Of a stretch of 64,000 bases of DNA, positions 35,850-48,200 are shown one piece after another; position 1 is the first letter of the stretch; each line of letters starts with the position of its first letter. Under the pieces are notes generated by a model. That model was not told the origin of the DNA. It worked only from the letters and a program-made list of their open reading frames with translations, and searched no databases. Source of the DNA: Tenrec ecaudatus (taxonomy: Eukaryota; Chordata; Mammalia; Afrosoricida; Tenrecidae); NCBI RefSeq assembly GCF_050624435.1, contig NC_134540.1:25854001-25918000 (forward strand). The letters run 5' to 3'. Position numbers and translations under genes: made by a program.

Positions 35850-36520
35850 TTCAACTTTAAAAAACTAGTTTAACTGACATGTAATTCACATACCATACAC
35901 TTCAAAGGTTTTAATATATTAAAAAGAGATGTGCAAATACCACTAGAACAGTTTCTCCATTTTAGTACTCTTCATTATTAGCTCCTCATTTCCTCCCAAT
36001 GTGCATTGCCAGTACCCTAACACATTATTATAGTTACCATCTCTATAGATTGACCTAACTTGAATTTCATACAAAGAAAAACATACCAAAAAAACAACAA
36101 TACCTCAAGTCATCAGAAAGCAGAACATAGTGAAAATGAGAACGAATTTAAAATTGGTCTAAAGAGAAAAAAAATGGTAAAATGTTACCATTTAACCTAA
36201 CATTGTCTGCATGAACTCAATCCCTGATGTACCCAGTCTGAGGGCAAAGCTCTCCCCAGCCCTGGGCAATGATCCTAGAGAATTCAATGGAGGCTTAATC
36301 CCCACAGGGACTCTGCAAATAGACTTTAGGTTTTCACTGTCATCAAAACTGCTTGCTCAGAATGTAGACTCCTATATATTCCCTTCCCCTGTTCTTGGAT
36401 TTTATGGTTTGCAGTCTGCATCATACAAGCTGCTGTGCTACTTCCATGTAGCTCGGCTAGCCCTGACGTAGATGACAGGCTCTTTTGTTTGTTTGCTAGT
36501 TTGTTTTTATAGACACATTT
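35850..36520 (-). mobile_element. LINE-1 3' region, antisense
   Basis: Shares with the 5.1-kb fragment the block 'catgtaattcacataccata' to 'gagatgtgcaaataccac' and later 'gtgctacttccatgtagctc' (36435), the same landmark found at 62.3 kb. It is 3' UTR, without coding sequence. Confidence 0.55.
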
Positions 36521-36714
36521 TTAATGCCCTGGATACTCTTCTTTCTAACAGACAGGCACTATCTGATTTTTTTCACCGCACTTTGCTATAGCACTCATTT
36601 ATATCGTCACTGATCCCTGATCAAAATTAGTATTGAAAAGGGATACAGCAAAATAACTTAAGTTCTTAGAGCAGACCTTATAGTTAAGTAGGAGCTCAAA
36701 ATCCATCCATATAT

Positions 36715-36925
36715 CAAAGATATGTATATATATGTTTGTATGTGTGCGTGTATATGTATATTAGTTACATGTATTATATATTATCATTTCTGTTACATTG
36801 GCTTTATGTATTCTTTCCATCTCCTTCGGTGCTTCCTGAAATGTTCTATATTTTGAACAGGGATAGATGATAGGTAGGTAGATAGATAGATTAATAGATA
36901 GATAGATATAGTTAGATGTATATAT
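36715..36925. repeat. AT-rich and (GATA)n simple repeats
   Basis: A TATG/TATA-rich stretch (36719-36785) is followed after a short gap by imperfect GATA repeats (about 36865-36925). Interruptions are common, so the arrays are old. Confidence 0.8.
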
Positions 36926-36954
36926 ATCCAGTGTCCACTTTATTGGAAGAATTA

Positions 36955-37100
36955 TAAGATGATTGATCCCAAGGGTTTATTAGAAAGTAAATTTCTAGAA
37001 AAGAACAATGACAATATATATACTAATATGTCTGGTACAATTGATGTATGGATTATAACCAGAGTTGTAAGAACCCACAATTAAATGATCTTTAAAAAAA
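36955..37100 (+). mobile_element. LINE-1 3' terminus
   Basis: 'tggtacaattgatgtatggattataaccag' region, 'agttgtaagaacccacaatt' and an A-rich tail match the L1 ends at 11.1-11.4 kb. Severely 5' truncated. Confidence 0.65.
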
Positions 37101-37360
37101 AAGAAATATTATAGGTAACTTCCATGGGGTGTTCATTCCAATAAGAGTGTCGTTAAACTAGCTAGTGGTATATCACCTGAATTTATAAAACATTTCAAAA
37201 GAGATTTGATGCAGTGTGCCCTAATGATGGAAGAAATGAGAAGTTACAGGACGACATCAAAACATCATGTTAGAAGAAAGTAAATGGTCATTAAAAGATA
37301 AACAGGAAGAAAAGGCCATAGTCAATGTCAGAAGAGATTCTTAAACTTGCTCTTAAAGGT

Positions 37361-37572
37361 AAAAACCCTGATGGCATAGTGTGTTACAAGTTGGCTGCCA
37401 ACGGCAATTTCAGAAGTTCAGAATCACCAGGAGAAGGATGAGACCAATTTGTTCCCAAGAGTTATAGTCTCAGAAACCCACTGAGATGGTAGATCCATGT
37501 CTACCCTGTCCTGTGGGTCTCTAAGAGTCACAATTGAAGTGAGGACAAGTGAGTTTGAGTTTTTTTTTTGTA
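37361..37572 (+). repeat. AfroSINE nested in RTE
   Basis: 'aaaaaccctgatggcatagtg', 'agttggctgccaacggcaat', 'tagtctcagaaacccactga', 'tctaccctgtcctgtgggtc' and a T-rich tail. RTE linker sequence stops at 37360 and continues after 37572. Confidence 0.8.
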
Positions 37573-38106
37573 CTTAAAGCAAATGGGTAAAGAGATGACA
37601 AAAACTTGAAATGACAAGTGGAGAAGGAAGGGAAAGTAAAGCAGTGTAATAGCCGGACAGTTGATAGTGTAGATAGTTGAAATTAGACAAGAACAAGGGA
37701 GAACATGCTGAGCGTATTTCAAGCTGCCAGAACGGAAGAAAATCCAAACTACTCTGCTGTAATAGGGGAAGATTCGACCGGCAAACATATAGGAACCATG
37801 CAGGAAGCATCAAAGAGGATGGAAGGAATACACCGAGGTACTGTCGCAAAAAATAATTGGTTAATATCAAACATTTCAATAGGAAGAATAGTATCAAGAA
37901 CTGATGGCATTGAAAGAAGTCACCCAAACTTCACGGAAAGCATTGGGCTAAAACAATGCTTCTACAATAAGCTGACCATCAATTGAAACATTTGAATATG
38001 CTAATGAAGCAAGCACTCACTCGTTAATGCCAACAAATTTGAAAGACAGCAACCTGGCCAAATACCTGAAAGAGAACCATATCCAATATCAATAATACTG
38101 CATGCC

Positions 38107-38695
38107 TGTGGTAGTTACATAATCTTGTGTCAATTTGGTCACTTGAGAAGATTAAGAGTGAAGGGGTGGAGCCTAGTCTGTCTATCAGGTCATAGCCAAT
38201 GAGGCCTCTTTGTGGGATGTCCTTCTCCTGAGAATTCTGGGAAATCCAGTACTTCCTCCTTGGAGACAGGAGACCATCTCAGGCACAGTTCACTCCCTGG
38301 GAGACATTGCAGCTGACCAGACACAGAGAACTACACTAGTGCCCTGAGCTAGAGAAGCCACATGAACCTAATGTGATGCAGTGCTGGGGCCTGGAGAAGC
38401 CATGTTGTAACCACTGCAAGTGCTGAGATTCTTACACCGTTACTGGACCCAGAAGACTCCCATCCCACTGGCCTGTGGTCTTCCTGCATTCAACATCATT
38501 GCATGTGTTTCATGAGTCAGAAGAGGACTTTATAGGTTGGTATCAGACATATGGGTTAATATGGGACTTATGGACTTGATCTGGAACTGGACTAGGATGT
38601 TTCCTCAATATATAACTGCTCTTGTATATACATCCCTTTCTTATTCACATATGAGTGACTATGGATTGCTTCTCTAATCTACCCAGACTAACACA
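38107..38695 (+). mobile_element. Solo LTR, ERVL/MLT2-like, perfect 5-bp target duplication
   Basis: It starts 'tgtggtagttacataatc' and ends 'ctacccagactaacaca', a canonical TG...CA. It is flanked by 'atgcc' at 38102-38106 and 38696-38700. At 589 bp it is the longest of the four copies here, and it sits in RTE reverse transcriptase sequence. No internal proviral genes remain. Confidence 0.88.
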
Positions 38696-40411
38696 ATGCC
38701 TACTTTGCTGAATCATATCCAGCAGTACATCAACAAGTAACTGCTAGAAATTATAACCAGATTTAGATAATGATGGAATGGCAGATATCACTGTATACGT
38801 CAGATGGACCTTGACTGAAAACAGTGAATACCAAGAAGATGTTCATTTGTTTTTTTAGTGTATATGCACAAAACTCGCCTATATGTTCCATAACCAACTA
38901 TGAGTAACATTGAGAACATGGATGTCATGACACGTCCTTGTCCTTGTGAGGAACTTGTATCAGGAAGAGATCTTTCAAACCGAAAAAGGGAATACTGCAT
39001 TTTTAAAAATCATGGAAGGTTTTTATTATGGTTGTATTCCTGCACAATTCCTAGTCAAAATGTATGTTGAACAAATACTCCAAGAAGCTGGACTATTAAA
39101 AATAATGTAGAATCGTAGAAGATCCTAATATTTTTGTGGTAAATGGCAATGGAGATGGACATATCCGGCCTCTGTGGGAATGAAACTGACCAGTGCTCTC
39201 TGTTACCCCTGCCCTATTTGCATAGTCCCACTGCCCAATCCCCTCTATTATTGCTAGCCACACTCCATTTGCGTACTCCCACCCCATCATTTGGTGGGAA
39301 TTAGAGACTTAGATAGAAGAACCATATTTAAAATTTTTATTCTACCCCAGTTTCCATAAAAAAGAAAACACTTAGAAGAATTTAGCAATGCTGCTGATAT
39401 AGGATCAACATTAAAAATCAGTTTTGCTCATCTCAACTAACAAAGAGTACACCAAAAAAGAGATCCACAAAATAATGCCATTTACAATCGACCTCAAATT
39501 GACTACTAAAAGACACCAACAGAAACCTCTATAAATGGATGTGAAGATTTATACAGTGAAAATGTCAACCCTATCTAAAACAATCTACACATTCAATGCA
39601 ATTCTAATATAAATCTCAGCAACATTCTTTACTGAAATGTATAAATTATTGACCAACTTCAGGGGAAAAGAAAGAAACTACAATATTGAAGTAAATGCAC
39701 TGAAGAAAGTGAATAAAATAGAATTGAAGTGGGACCTAGGTGTAATACACACCCCTCAAAAGAAAAACTCTATCAAATAACTAAATAATAAATCCCAAAC
39801 CATATAATTCTTGGGAGACAAGATAGAAAGAAAAATATTGGAGCCTATTAATTTTGGTAAAAATTGATAAATATTGAAAAATGCATAAATAAAAGCATAT
39901 AAAATAGATAAATGACACTTCTTAGAAATTAAATTTTTTAACGTTAAAAAATTAGTCACAAAATAAATCTTAAGAAATTATTTTGATTACATAAGAATCT
40001 AATCTCTAAAGTCTGTAGAACAATGGAATAACCCAACAACAAAAAGCATACAACCCTGTCATCACATGGACAAACGACATGAACAGAACCTTCGCCATAG
40101 AGGTTATCTAAGCAGAGAGCCCCTGCTTTGCACAGCAGATTTGCCTAATGAGGTAGGTAAATTAAAGCTACAAGGAGTGACTACCTTACTGCCACTAAAA
40201 TGATACTGATGAAAATAAAACAAAACATATAAAAGTGAATACTGGCAAGGGTGTGGGGGGAAGAAAAACCCTATCTATTTTTGTTGGCACTATAAAATGC
40301 TACAACCAATGTGGAAAGAAATATGGAATTTTCTCAAAATAATTAGGAAATTGACTCCCTATGATTTCACCATCTCATGCATAGGCATCCCTACCACCAA
40401 ATTTATTGTCC

Positions 40412-40910
40412 TGTGTTAGTCTGGGTTGACTAGAGAAACAAATTCATAGACACTCATATGTGCATTAAAAAGAGCTTAATCTAAAAGAGTGTATATTAAG
40501 AGAACATCCCAACACAGTCCAATTCAAGTCCACGAGTCCGATATTAGTCCATATGTCCAATACCAGTCTATAAATTCCTCTTCAGACTCTCTCAAAACAT
40601 ACAATGACACCAAATGTAGGAAGATCACAGGCCAATGGATGGAAAGTCTTGTGGGTCCAGTGGTGGTGGAAGCATCTCAGCAGGGGCATGGGTCTCTATG
40701 TGGCTCCTCAGCTCCTGGTTCTGTCTCGCTCCATGTGGCTTTTCGACAGGAATGTCTCACAGGGAGTGTGTGTACCCTACCTCCAGAGAGCTGTTTATCT
40801 CCTTAGCACCTCTAAATGAGACCATCAAGTAGTGATCTGATTGACAGGGTAAATTCCACCCCTTCACTCTTAATCGTCTCAAGTTGGCACCAGGTTATGT
40901 AACTACCACC
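40412..40910 (-). mobile_element. Solo LTR, ERVL/MLT2-like, antisense, in L1
   Basis: The plus strand runs 'tgtgttagtctgggttgac' to 'tatgtaactaccacc'. It inserted into L1 ORF2. Its right end abuts an inverted SINE, so the target duplication is not readable. It shows the same internal order as the 14.5-kb copy, including 'aagtcttg(t/g)gg(g/a)tccagtgg' (40643). Confidence 0.8.
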
Positions 40911-41078
40911 ATCATTGAGTAGATTCTGACTCATCGTTATCCAGTACAGGGTTTCTGAGACTTAAATCTTCATGGGAGCAGACAGTTTCATACCCAGGAG
41001 TGACTCGTGGGATTGGACTGCCAACTGTGTGGTTAACAGCACAATGCTTATCACATTGCTCCCAGGGCTCCTTGGTAT
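40911..41078 (-). repeat. AfroSINE, antisense
   Basis: Starts with an inverted tail 'atcattgagtagattctgac', then 'gcagacagtttcatacccag', 'aactgtgtggttaacagc' and ends 'tgctcccagggctcctt'. Confidence 0.75.
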
Positions 41079-41084
41079 GTATAT

Positions 41085-41258
41085 TAAACTCAAAACTCAG
41101 AACACCCCATTGGCAAAACTGCTCCTCTGGTTTTCTGAGGCTTTTAAATCTTTACAGAAGGAAGCACCTCATCTTTCTCTGCACCGAGAGTGACTGATGG
41201 GTGAGAATTACCAACTTTGTTGTTAATATACCAGGAGAGCTCCTTAGTACACATGTTA
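41085..41258 (-). repeat. AfroSINE, antisense, in tandem with the previous one
   Basis: 'aaactcaaaactcagaacac' (tail), 'ctgaggcttttaaatcttta', 'cacctcatctttctctgcac' and 'ataccaggagagctcctta'. Same orientation as its neighbour, about 6 bp away. Confidence 0.75.
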
Positions 41259-41784
41259 GAGACCTGAAAATAATGACATGAACTCATGTATGCTGGCCTA
41301 TGGTTGCTGCTTTTTCATTCACAATAGCAAATAAATGCAAACAATCAATGTGCCAGTCAATGAATGAATGAGTAGGAAACCTGGAATATGTGTGCTATGG
41401 GATACTATGAGAGTATAACGAAGAATGATGGGTCCACAGAACCATCCATGTAGCATGGTGGATCTAGAGAGGCTCACAGTGCTAAGTGAAATAAGTCAAG
41501 CACATGACATCAAATACTGCATGCTTCATCTTTTCCAAGACGACAAGGATGGTAAATACAGAGAAACTCTTTATCAAACATAATGAGGAAGAGAGATCAG
41601 AAAGCATGATTTATATAGTAGAGATAGTTATTTTCATGAGGTAAAGTGTGTCCCAAGTTGTGGATACACTGATACAACGCAAGGACAATGATAATGCAGA
41701 TGGGAGCACATACGGCTGGGTATAAGCTAACTCAAATATAGCTAGGCCCCAAATAGGTGAAATCAAAAATACCTCTCATAAACC

Positions 41785-41985
41785 CAAATTAAGCCAACTG
41801 CCCATCAAGTCGATTCCCAGCCATCACAATCCTAAAGAACAGACGACATCTGCTCCTTTGGGCCCCCAACGCTGTAACTCTTTATGTACGCAGAAGTGAA
41901 GCAGCTGGCGGAGTCAAAGTGCTTCCCAGAGTGGGCAGCTTCATGTGAAATCCAGTCTGCCAACCAGCTCCTCTGATGTTTCTGT
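41785..41985 (-). repeat. AfroSINE, elephant-type, antisense, in L1 3' region
   Basis: 'ctgcccatcaagtcgattcc' is a well-kept inverted tail. 'aacgctgtaactctttatgt' and 'gcagctggcggagtcaaagt' follow in SINE order. L1 3' UTR sequence appears on both sides. Confidence 0.7.
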
Positions 41986-42540
41986 AGGCACACACCAATA
42001 CAAATGTGTGGGTGTGGACACATACCTACTGGAGACACAAACATGTATACTACTCATACGTAATCACATATCTTCTAACATGGCTTTTGCGCCTCTTCCC
42101 ATCGAGATTTACAGTCTCAGAAACCATGTATGGGGCTGGTGTGTGTCCGTTTCAAGGAAAGATATGTGCCTAGAAGCAGTCTCAAGGGAGAACTCAGTCC
42201 ACTGACACAACATAGTGTCAATCTCAGTAATATAAGCAACATCTGGGCTCTTAAAGGTTTGTGAGAAGCCATCTAGATCACAATGATGGGTTTCAACCCC
42301 ACAGCAGCAACACAGTAAAGAGGTGATAAAAACTAAAGTTGAAAAACAAATCTATGAGAACCACAACCTCATCCGCCCTGAGACCAGACACCGACGGAGG
42401 ACCTCAACTACCACTGACCATGCTGACCGGGGACAAAGTATGTCAGTGGAGGGAAATGTGAAGCAGAACACAACGTTTTATTTCAGAAAGAAAGGGGGGG
42501 GGGCTTGTTTTTAAAAACAAAGATGAGAAGCTAAGAAGAC

Positions 42541-43410
42541 AGAACAACAGGTAAAAGATATTTGACCATGGGACAATGATTCTGTACTAAAGCATATGAG
42601 ATGTATGGTTAATTTTCTGATGTTAATATCATTGTTTTCATTTCCTACAGCATGTTGGGTCTCTATTGCCAGCTTCATACTCAAATTGATATTTCCAGTT
42701 GAGGAAATGGTCCAGACTGAAATCACAAGCAGTTTTCTCGTAGGATCTGATTGGCTTAAAGTGGTGGGTCAACGAAGACTTGTAATAAAACTTCCAGGAA
42801 TGTTGACCCAGCATAGTCCGAGAATGTCAGTGGCAGATGGCTTAGGGAGCATGCCTGAGCTATTGCTCCCCAAGGCTTTGAGACAGGTGTCTGGTCATAA
42901 GTGTTGAACAAAAATAATTCCACACTGCATACATAGCACAGCAATTAAGCTTTTTGGTTTATTCTTAGCAAAGAATTCTCAAACAGAATTATCCTCAGTT
43001 TCTGCTGGAGGTCATTGTAAGTATGCACTATGTTTTAAAGTGAAAGGCAGAGATAATTCATCCGAGATGTTATTACTCTTGATAATGCCAAAGTTTGCAC
43101 GTTAGCGGACTAAACAGATATTCCACATCTGTGACTGATCTTTAGTAGAATGCAGATTTATGTCTTTATGACGCTGCTAGGAAATAGTTGAAAAATTGAT
43201 TTTGAGGCAGAACTAAAATACTTAATAAGTAATTTATCACTCACTGTCTTCAGGAAATTTATAGAACTTGTGAAAGTCTGTGGTTTTCCATTCTATTAAA
43301 ATAAACAAATATGTTTTTTCAAAGGGATGTTAAATTAAAAAAAGAAGCTTTTAGGAGAATACTTATCGCATACTAATAATTAGTAAATATTAGGTTGGAC
43401 ATCCTCAAAA
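42541..43410. other. Unassigned sequence
   Basis: No family recognised. A 103-codon open frame at 42596-42907 has no domain that I know. Confidence 0.4.
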
Positions 43411-43411
43411 C

Positions 43412-43735
43412 ACAAGCCACTGTCCTCAAGTCTAATCTAACTCATAGGGAGCCTATAGCGATGAGTAGGTTATGGGTGTACATACCTATATGCTAATTTC
43501 ATGTGCCTTAGAGTTTCCTCATCTAATTTTTTGGCTATCCTACTTACATGTCGTTTTATAAATATTATGTAGCTTTATGATCGCCATCTCTATTATGAAC
43601 AGCTAAAGAACAAAAGAAGTATTAATAACATATAACATATTACACATTATATTTGCCAACATTGGTGGATTTGAACTGTTGACCTTGCAGTTAGAAGATG
43701 GACAAGTAACCATTATGCTACCAGGGCTCCTAATG
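43412..43735 (-). repeat. AfroSINE pieces, antisense, around an older MIR-like segment
   Basis: 43412-43468 resembles the inverted SINE tail ('agtctaatctaactcatagg'). 43658-43735 is the clear inverted SINE head ('tttgaactgttgaccttgca', 'ctaccagggctcctaatg'). Between them 'gtgccttagagtttcctcat' resembles a MIR. MIR predates AfroSINE, so these are probably two separate SINE fragments and not one split copy. Confidence 0.5.
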
Positions 43736-46484
43736 CCATGAAATAGCTCTAGTGTAATCTCTGATTTAGACCTGTGATACAACAATACGTTTCTAAACAC
43801 ATAAAACTACTATTCTGTTTCAATGTTTCATACGGGACCAAAACAAGAGTTACACTGTATTTATAAGTACTTCCTAATTGTATAAAGAAAATTCATATTG
43901 TTGGAGGTAACTTAATTGGTAAAGTCTCTGAATGACAGGGACCGTAGCAGAGCTTAATGGCGCTGCGTAAATATCACCGCAGGCTGGGCAGTAGCTTAGT
44001 CACACATCCTTTGGGCGCAGAGGGACAGTGAACGGCCTCCTCCTTTCCCCAGTTTATTATGTTTGTATCACGGAGTCTTCAGGACTATCATCTCTGCACA
44101 ACCCAAACAAGTATTAAACAATCAGCTACACTGTTGACGCCATGAAGATAGAGAACAGCATCATCTAGTTTCAGGCACTTTTCAATGCCACCTGCAAACA
44201 GTTTGTCATTTTTATACTGATCATCGTAACAGAAAAATACAATATAGCTCTCTAGGCAGAAATGCTCTTCCAAAGTGCACAGACCTGTGTACCCGGTGAC
44301 AACAGAGATGATAAATATGAATCAAGCCTGGGCAAACAATCCCCCGGCTTCACTGCACCGGTGAATACAGTACGTGGGCATTAACAAAAGGCCATGCACT
44401 CTGGAAAATGAAATCTAAATGATCCATTTCTTATTGTTCGCTCCATCCTCCATAGGTCATACGAATATTAGTCGAGCAACCAAATGGGAAGTTCTACATG
44501 GCGTTTAAAGAAACTGTACTTGGCACAGAAAGGCTACGAAGATACAGCTGACTCGTACTTAAGTCTCCTTGATATGCATTGAAGCGAATGTTCATATTTG
44601 AAATAAGGTGAAAAATACCGATTTTTTGGTTAATTAGGAAAGATAGGACACCTCAAATCTAACTTGGAACTTTTATTCTTGTCTTCTGAATACCCTTAGT
44701 CTTGTCAGTATTCAAATATTTCATTATGGAGAAATAATTAATAGCTATAAATTTATCACCATATGTGACTGTTTCTCATGCTAAATTTTTATATTATTAT
44801 AAATTTGAGTAGCTGTAAACATTTTATCAAAATATTATAGAGTATATAAACTATTAAAAATAACCATTAGAATTCTTAAATTTTAATTAGTGTGTTTGCA
44901 ATATTATACAATTCCAAGACACAATCTGCCAATAATTCACTCATTCTATTGCCAATTTTTATTTCTAAATATAAATATTCTTTTTATTTAGAAAAAATCC
45001 CTCTTTTTATACTTTAGCTGTACATAACAGATATGGCATTAGATTTTCACAGGTGGCTATAAATAACTGACAATGTACAACAGTTTTGGGGGGGCCAAAT
45101 AAGCAAACCTTATTCTTATAGAAGATATATCATGCTATGCCAAACACATGTAAACTAAAAATTGCATCTTACATATCATAAGAAAACATATTGAGATGTA
45201 ATTATGCAATGCTTTATCTTTTCATTATTTAATTTCTTTCCCCATATTACACTCATGAATCTATGATTCCTAAAAAAGAAAAAAATACTCAAGATTTTAA
45301 AACTTGTGAATATGACAGATTTCAATCAAGGACTTGTTTGTCCGAAGTTGGAAAGAGGAAAAAATGAGCATCTTTGCAAACTGTTACAGGGAAAATTAAG
45401 ATGAAAACTGTGAAGAGGAGAAAAGCCTGGGCTTAACAAGCAGCCGTGTGCTTGGCTTTAACTTTCAGTCTTGTCTGTGACCACAGGTCACCCATTTGAT
45501 CTTATATTCAGTGTCCTTATTTTAATGTAACCATTTTATAAATTGTAAAATTCTGCAATTTTTAGCTCTTAAAAGGAAATGTGTAAGAAAGCTACACGGA
45601 TCAAAACTCATTTAAGAAAACACTTCACTAAGTACGTTGTAAAAACCCACAGAAGTTTCCAGTATTCCTGCGGTCAAAACTCCTTTGCACATAATGCCCA
45701 AACATTAGTTACCTTCTTCACCCAGCTGGTATTTGGACTGGGGGTAGAAGAGTAATACTGAGTAGAAATTCTTAGCCATTTGGTTAAAGCACCTTCACGT
45801 GACTCAAGATAATGTCATTGATCTTAAATAGTATTCATTGCACTCATAATATTCATAGTACTTACAGAGTCTTCATTAACACATACCCATATGAGAGGGG
45901 GGGGAACAGTAAATAACATTTTTTAAAAGGGCTTAACTTTTGAATCTTTTATTTTAAAATTATGTATCATGAAATGCAAAATTGAATATTTGTGCTGCAC
46001 ATTCAAGTATAAATGACTATCTTGAGCAAAAGGCATGCATACTCAAGACTTAAGCTAGCCACTTATTCAAAAGGTGTTTTTGTTTGGAAAACAAAAAAAC
46101 AGTGATATCAACTGATTCTATGAGTATTTCAACTTGGGAATTTAACAGGCGCTTTCTTAAACATTAATAAAGCAAGCTTGTTCTCTTTGAAAAACATAAG
46201 ATTAAGTTTGCCAAAGATAAAATTTAAGATTTGATGTACAAATGAGAATTTGGGGAACACAATGGGCTTAATATTTTTCTGTTAATTAGATATTTTACAT
46301 GATACTGGTAGTTATATTCTTAAATATAATGTTTATATTAAAATGTGTCAATATTGGCAAATATATATAATTCAATAAGCCAATAGTGTCCAAAGGACAG
46401 TTTTGGGTTCTCAGTCATTACTGTTCAATATTTTATATCTGTGTTTGAGATATTCTCTAAATTTAGGTGGGATATATCACGGTC
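43736..46484. other. Unassigned AT-rich sequence, 2.7 kb
   Basis: No mobile element or coding exon recognised. Contains a G8 run at about 45897-45904 and AT-rich blocks around 44700-45000. Confidence 0.45.
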
Positions 46485-46735
46485 TCTCTTTTTTTTGGCT
46501 CCTGTGGACTTTGAACTTTTTTTCTTGTTTCAACCAGAGCTTAATTATGAACTATTGAGCCTCTTTTCCATAATCAACCCCTGGTCTTGTGTTGGCTTGT
46601 GATCTTGAGCTCCATCATTGAGTTCCTTATTGTTGCTTCCGTGGCTATTGCTATTAGGTCTAGGCAAAACCAAAACCTTGAAAATATCAATATTTCCACA
46701 TTTATCAGAATGTTGACATATGTATAGTTGAAAGG
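46485..46735 (-). mobile_element. RTE LINE fragment, antisense, internally rearranged
   Basis: On the minus strand the thumb segment (46735-46640: gataaatg...attgatattttcaagg...cctagacctaatagc) is followed by endonuclease-region sequence (46640-46490: caagaccaggggttgattatgg). This order is not co-linear with RTE, so two pieces have been joined by deletion or rearrangement. Confidence 0.55.
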
Positions 46736-46902
46736 ATTACTTTTTTATGTTGAGAGGAGAAGAGTCTTCTCTCAAGTGTCCTCATGGCATTGATAAATAG
46801 CAAGGATTGACAACAAACCCATTTAGATGTTTTAACCAATAGCTGGACCATTGTAAGCTCTCAATCACGGTGATACTTAAGTTTATATGTCACTGTGGCT
46901 GT

Positions 46903-47425
46903 CCCTCGGTTCTCAGTGGTTTGGCAGAGTCATAACGAGTTAGTTGGAAATGAGGTCATTTGACAGTTATACAACGATCCATTTTGTGATCCAGTGTAAT
47001 TACCTCCATGAAGTGATTTGAGGCAGGCAACAACAGACCCTGTATCCAAGCTACGTGGATGCTATAGTAAAACTCACTGCCTCTTGTGCTTGCTCTGGAT
47101 TCCGCACCCAGCTTACCATCGCACGACCTCCAGTTCTTGAGCCAATAGCTTCCCCCATTGCTCGCAGACCTTGGGATTCAGCATCCTCTCCAGTCTTTAA
47201 GCCAGGGACTTGCTGTCTTATCTGTTAACCTTGGCCACATCAGCCCCTGCAGCTGTGTGAACGAGGAGAAGCCTCTGATCTATGTCTGACACATAGCCTT
47301 CAAACTTCCTAGCCTCTGTGACCTTGAGTCACTTCTTTGAGCCACGTCTTTCTAAAAATACACCTTTTACAGATGAGCTTCACAAGTTTACTTTAGAGAA
47401 GCCAGCTTCAGGCACTCGGTTATGT
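46903..47425 (+). mobile_element. Probable LTR of an ERVL/MaLR-like family, different from the four above
   Basis: 'tgtccctcggttctcagtgg', 'tttggcagagtcataacgag', 'gcaggcaacaacagaccctg', 'ctgacacatagccttcaaac' and 'cttctttgagccacgtcttt' match the order of a mammalian LTR family I recall without its name. Ends are not sharp and the 3' end runs into an A-rich tract at 47430. No internal proviral sequence. Confidence 0.5.
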
Positions 47426-47539
47426 ACAAAAAAAAAAAAAAGCAAGACAGCATTTTTTTTTTTTGGATAACTGAATGTAAAAATGCTCAAACATTACCCT
47501 TATCTCATAGGCAAGTAAAAATTTGCAGAAGATAACTTA

Positions 47540-47735
47540 AAAATGACTGCAGCAGTACATCAGCAAGGGGAGACCTGGAATTCAGCTGGATTCTGTAAAG
47601 GCTATCGCGTGAGGAATATCATCCCCAGTGCCAGCAAGATCTTGGCTGACAGACAGTTCAAGAAAATGTACTTGCGTTTTATTGAATATGCTAACTTACT
47701 CAACAGTGAGGATCACAACAATGAGCCACATTGAC
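47540..47735 (+). pseudogene. RTE reverse transcriptase core fragment
   Basis: A 63-codon open stretch covers the RT region from the 'LQQYIDRELPEIQAGFRKGRG'-type segment to the DYAKAFD motif. Here these read 'AAVHQQGETWNSAGFCKG' and 'RFIEYANLLNSEDHNNE'. The motif aspartate and lysine are altered (IEYANLL), so catalysis would be lost. It is an isolated fragment, and antisense L1 follows. Confidence 0.7.
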
Positions 47736-47744
47736 TGAAATGAT

Positions 47745-48200
47745 GATTCTTTCCATTAGCAGTATGCCGTGAAAGTTGACCCGTGTCTTTTCCTGGCTTG
47801 ATAGCTCATTTCTTTTTATCACTGCATCATGCTCCCTTATGTGATCCTGGAGAATAAACCACTTAGTCTATTCACACATTAAAAAACAGCTTGCTTTCTT
47901 CTGCATTTTGGTTCTGTTCAAAAAAGCTGCTATTAACATTCATATGAAGGTTTATATATAGACACGTGTATGCATCTTGTTGGGACAAATTTATCAAGGA
48001 ATGTGATTCTTCATAGTAAGACAACATCAAGCTTTGAAAGGAAACGTTTTCAAATTTTAAAAAGGTACTTTTTTTGCCATAATACTTACCTACCAACAAT
48101 AAGTCAGAAGTTTTGTACTCATCAACATATGCTGATTTCAATGTTTACATTTTGACTATTCTAATTACCATGTAGTAGATGCATTGCGGTTTTGGTTTGC
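47745..48200 (-). mobile_element. Old LINE-1 3' fragment, antisense
   Basis: 'tgatagctcatttctttttatcac', 'aaaaagctgctattaacatt' and 'ttgttgggacaaatttatca' follow the antisense order of old L1M-type 3' regions. It overlaps in type with the 26.3-kb fragment, here the part further towards the 3' end. Confidence 0.6.

Larger units (their letters stand above)
37185..39125 (+). mobile_element. RTE LINE, middle part (linker and RT), split by a SINE and an LTR
   Basis: Linker 37185-37360 ('gtcaatgtcagaagagattc' at 37321), then a SINE, linker again 37573-37990 ('gcaggaagcatcaaagagga' at 37799), RT fingers to 38106, an LTR, and RT palm 38696-39125 ('cagcagtacatcaacaagta' at 38721). It lacks the endonuclease and the 3' end. 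An open stretch of 93 codons at 37705-37986 covers the linker and is a fossil. Confidence 0.75.
39340..42540 (+). mobile_element. LINE-1 ORF2 3' part and 3' UTR, split by LTR and SINEs
   Basis: Decayed ORF2 from about 39340 ('agagatccacaaaataatgcc', 39458) to the C-terminal zone ('atactggcaagggtgtgggg', 40238; 'caatgtggaaagaaatatgg', 40307). It is interrupted at 40412-41260 and continues ('ttcacaatagcaaataaatg', 41318; 'gggatactatgagagtataac', 41399) into a 3' UTR with 'aagcaacatctgggctctta' (42235). All frames carry stops. The 3' end, with a G10 run at 42494-42503, is not sharply defined. Confidence 0.75.

Noticed and set aside
43412..43735. MIR inserted into an AfroSINE
   Set aside because: MIRs predate AfroSINEs, so this order is implausible. 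Two separate SINE fragments flanking old sequence is simpler.
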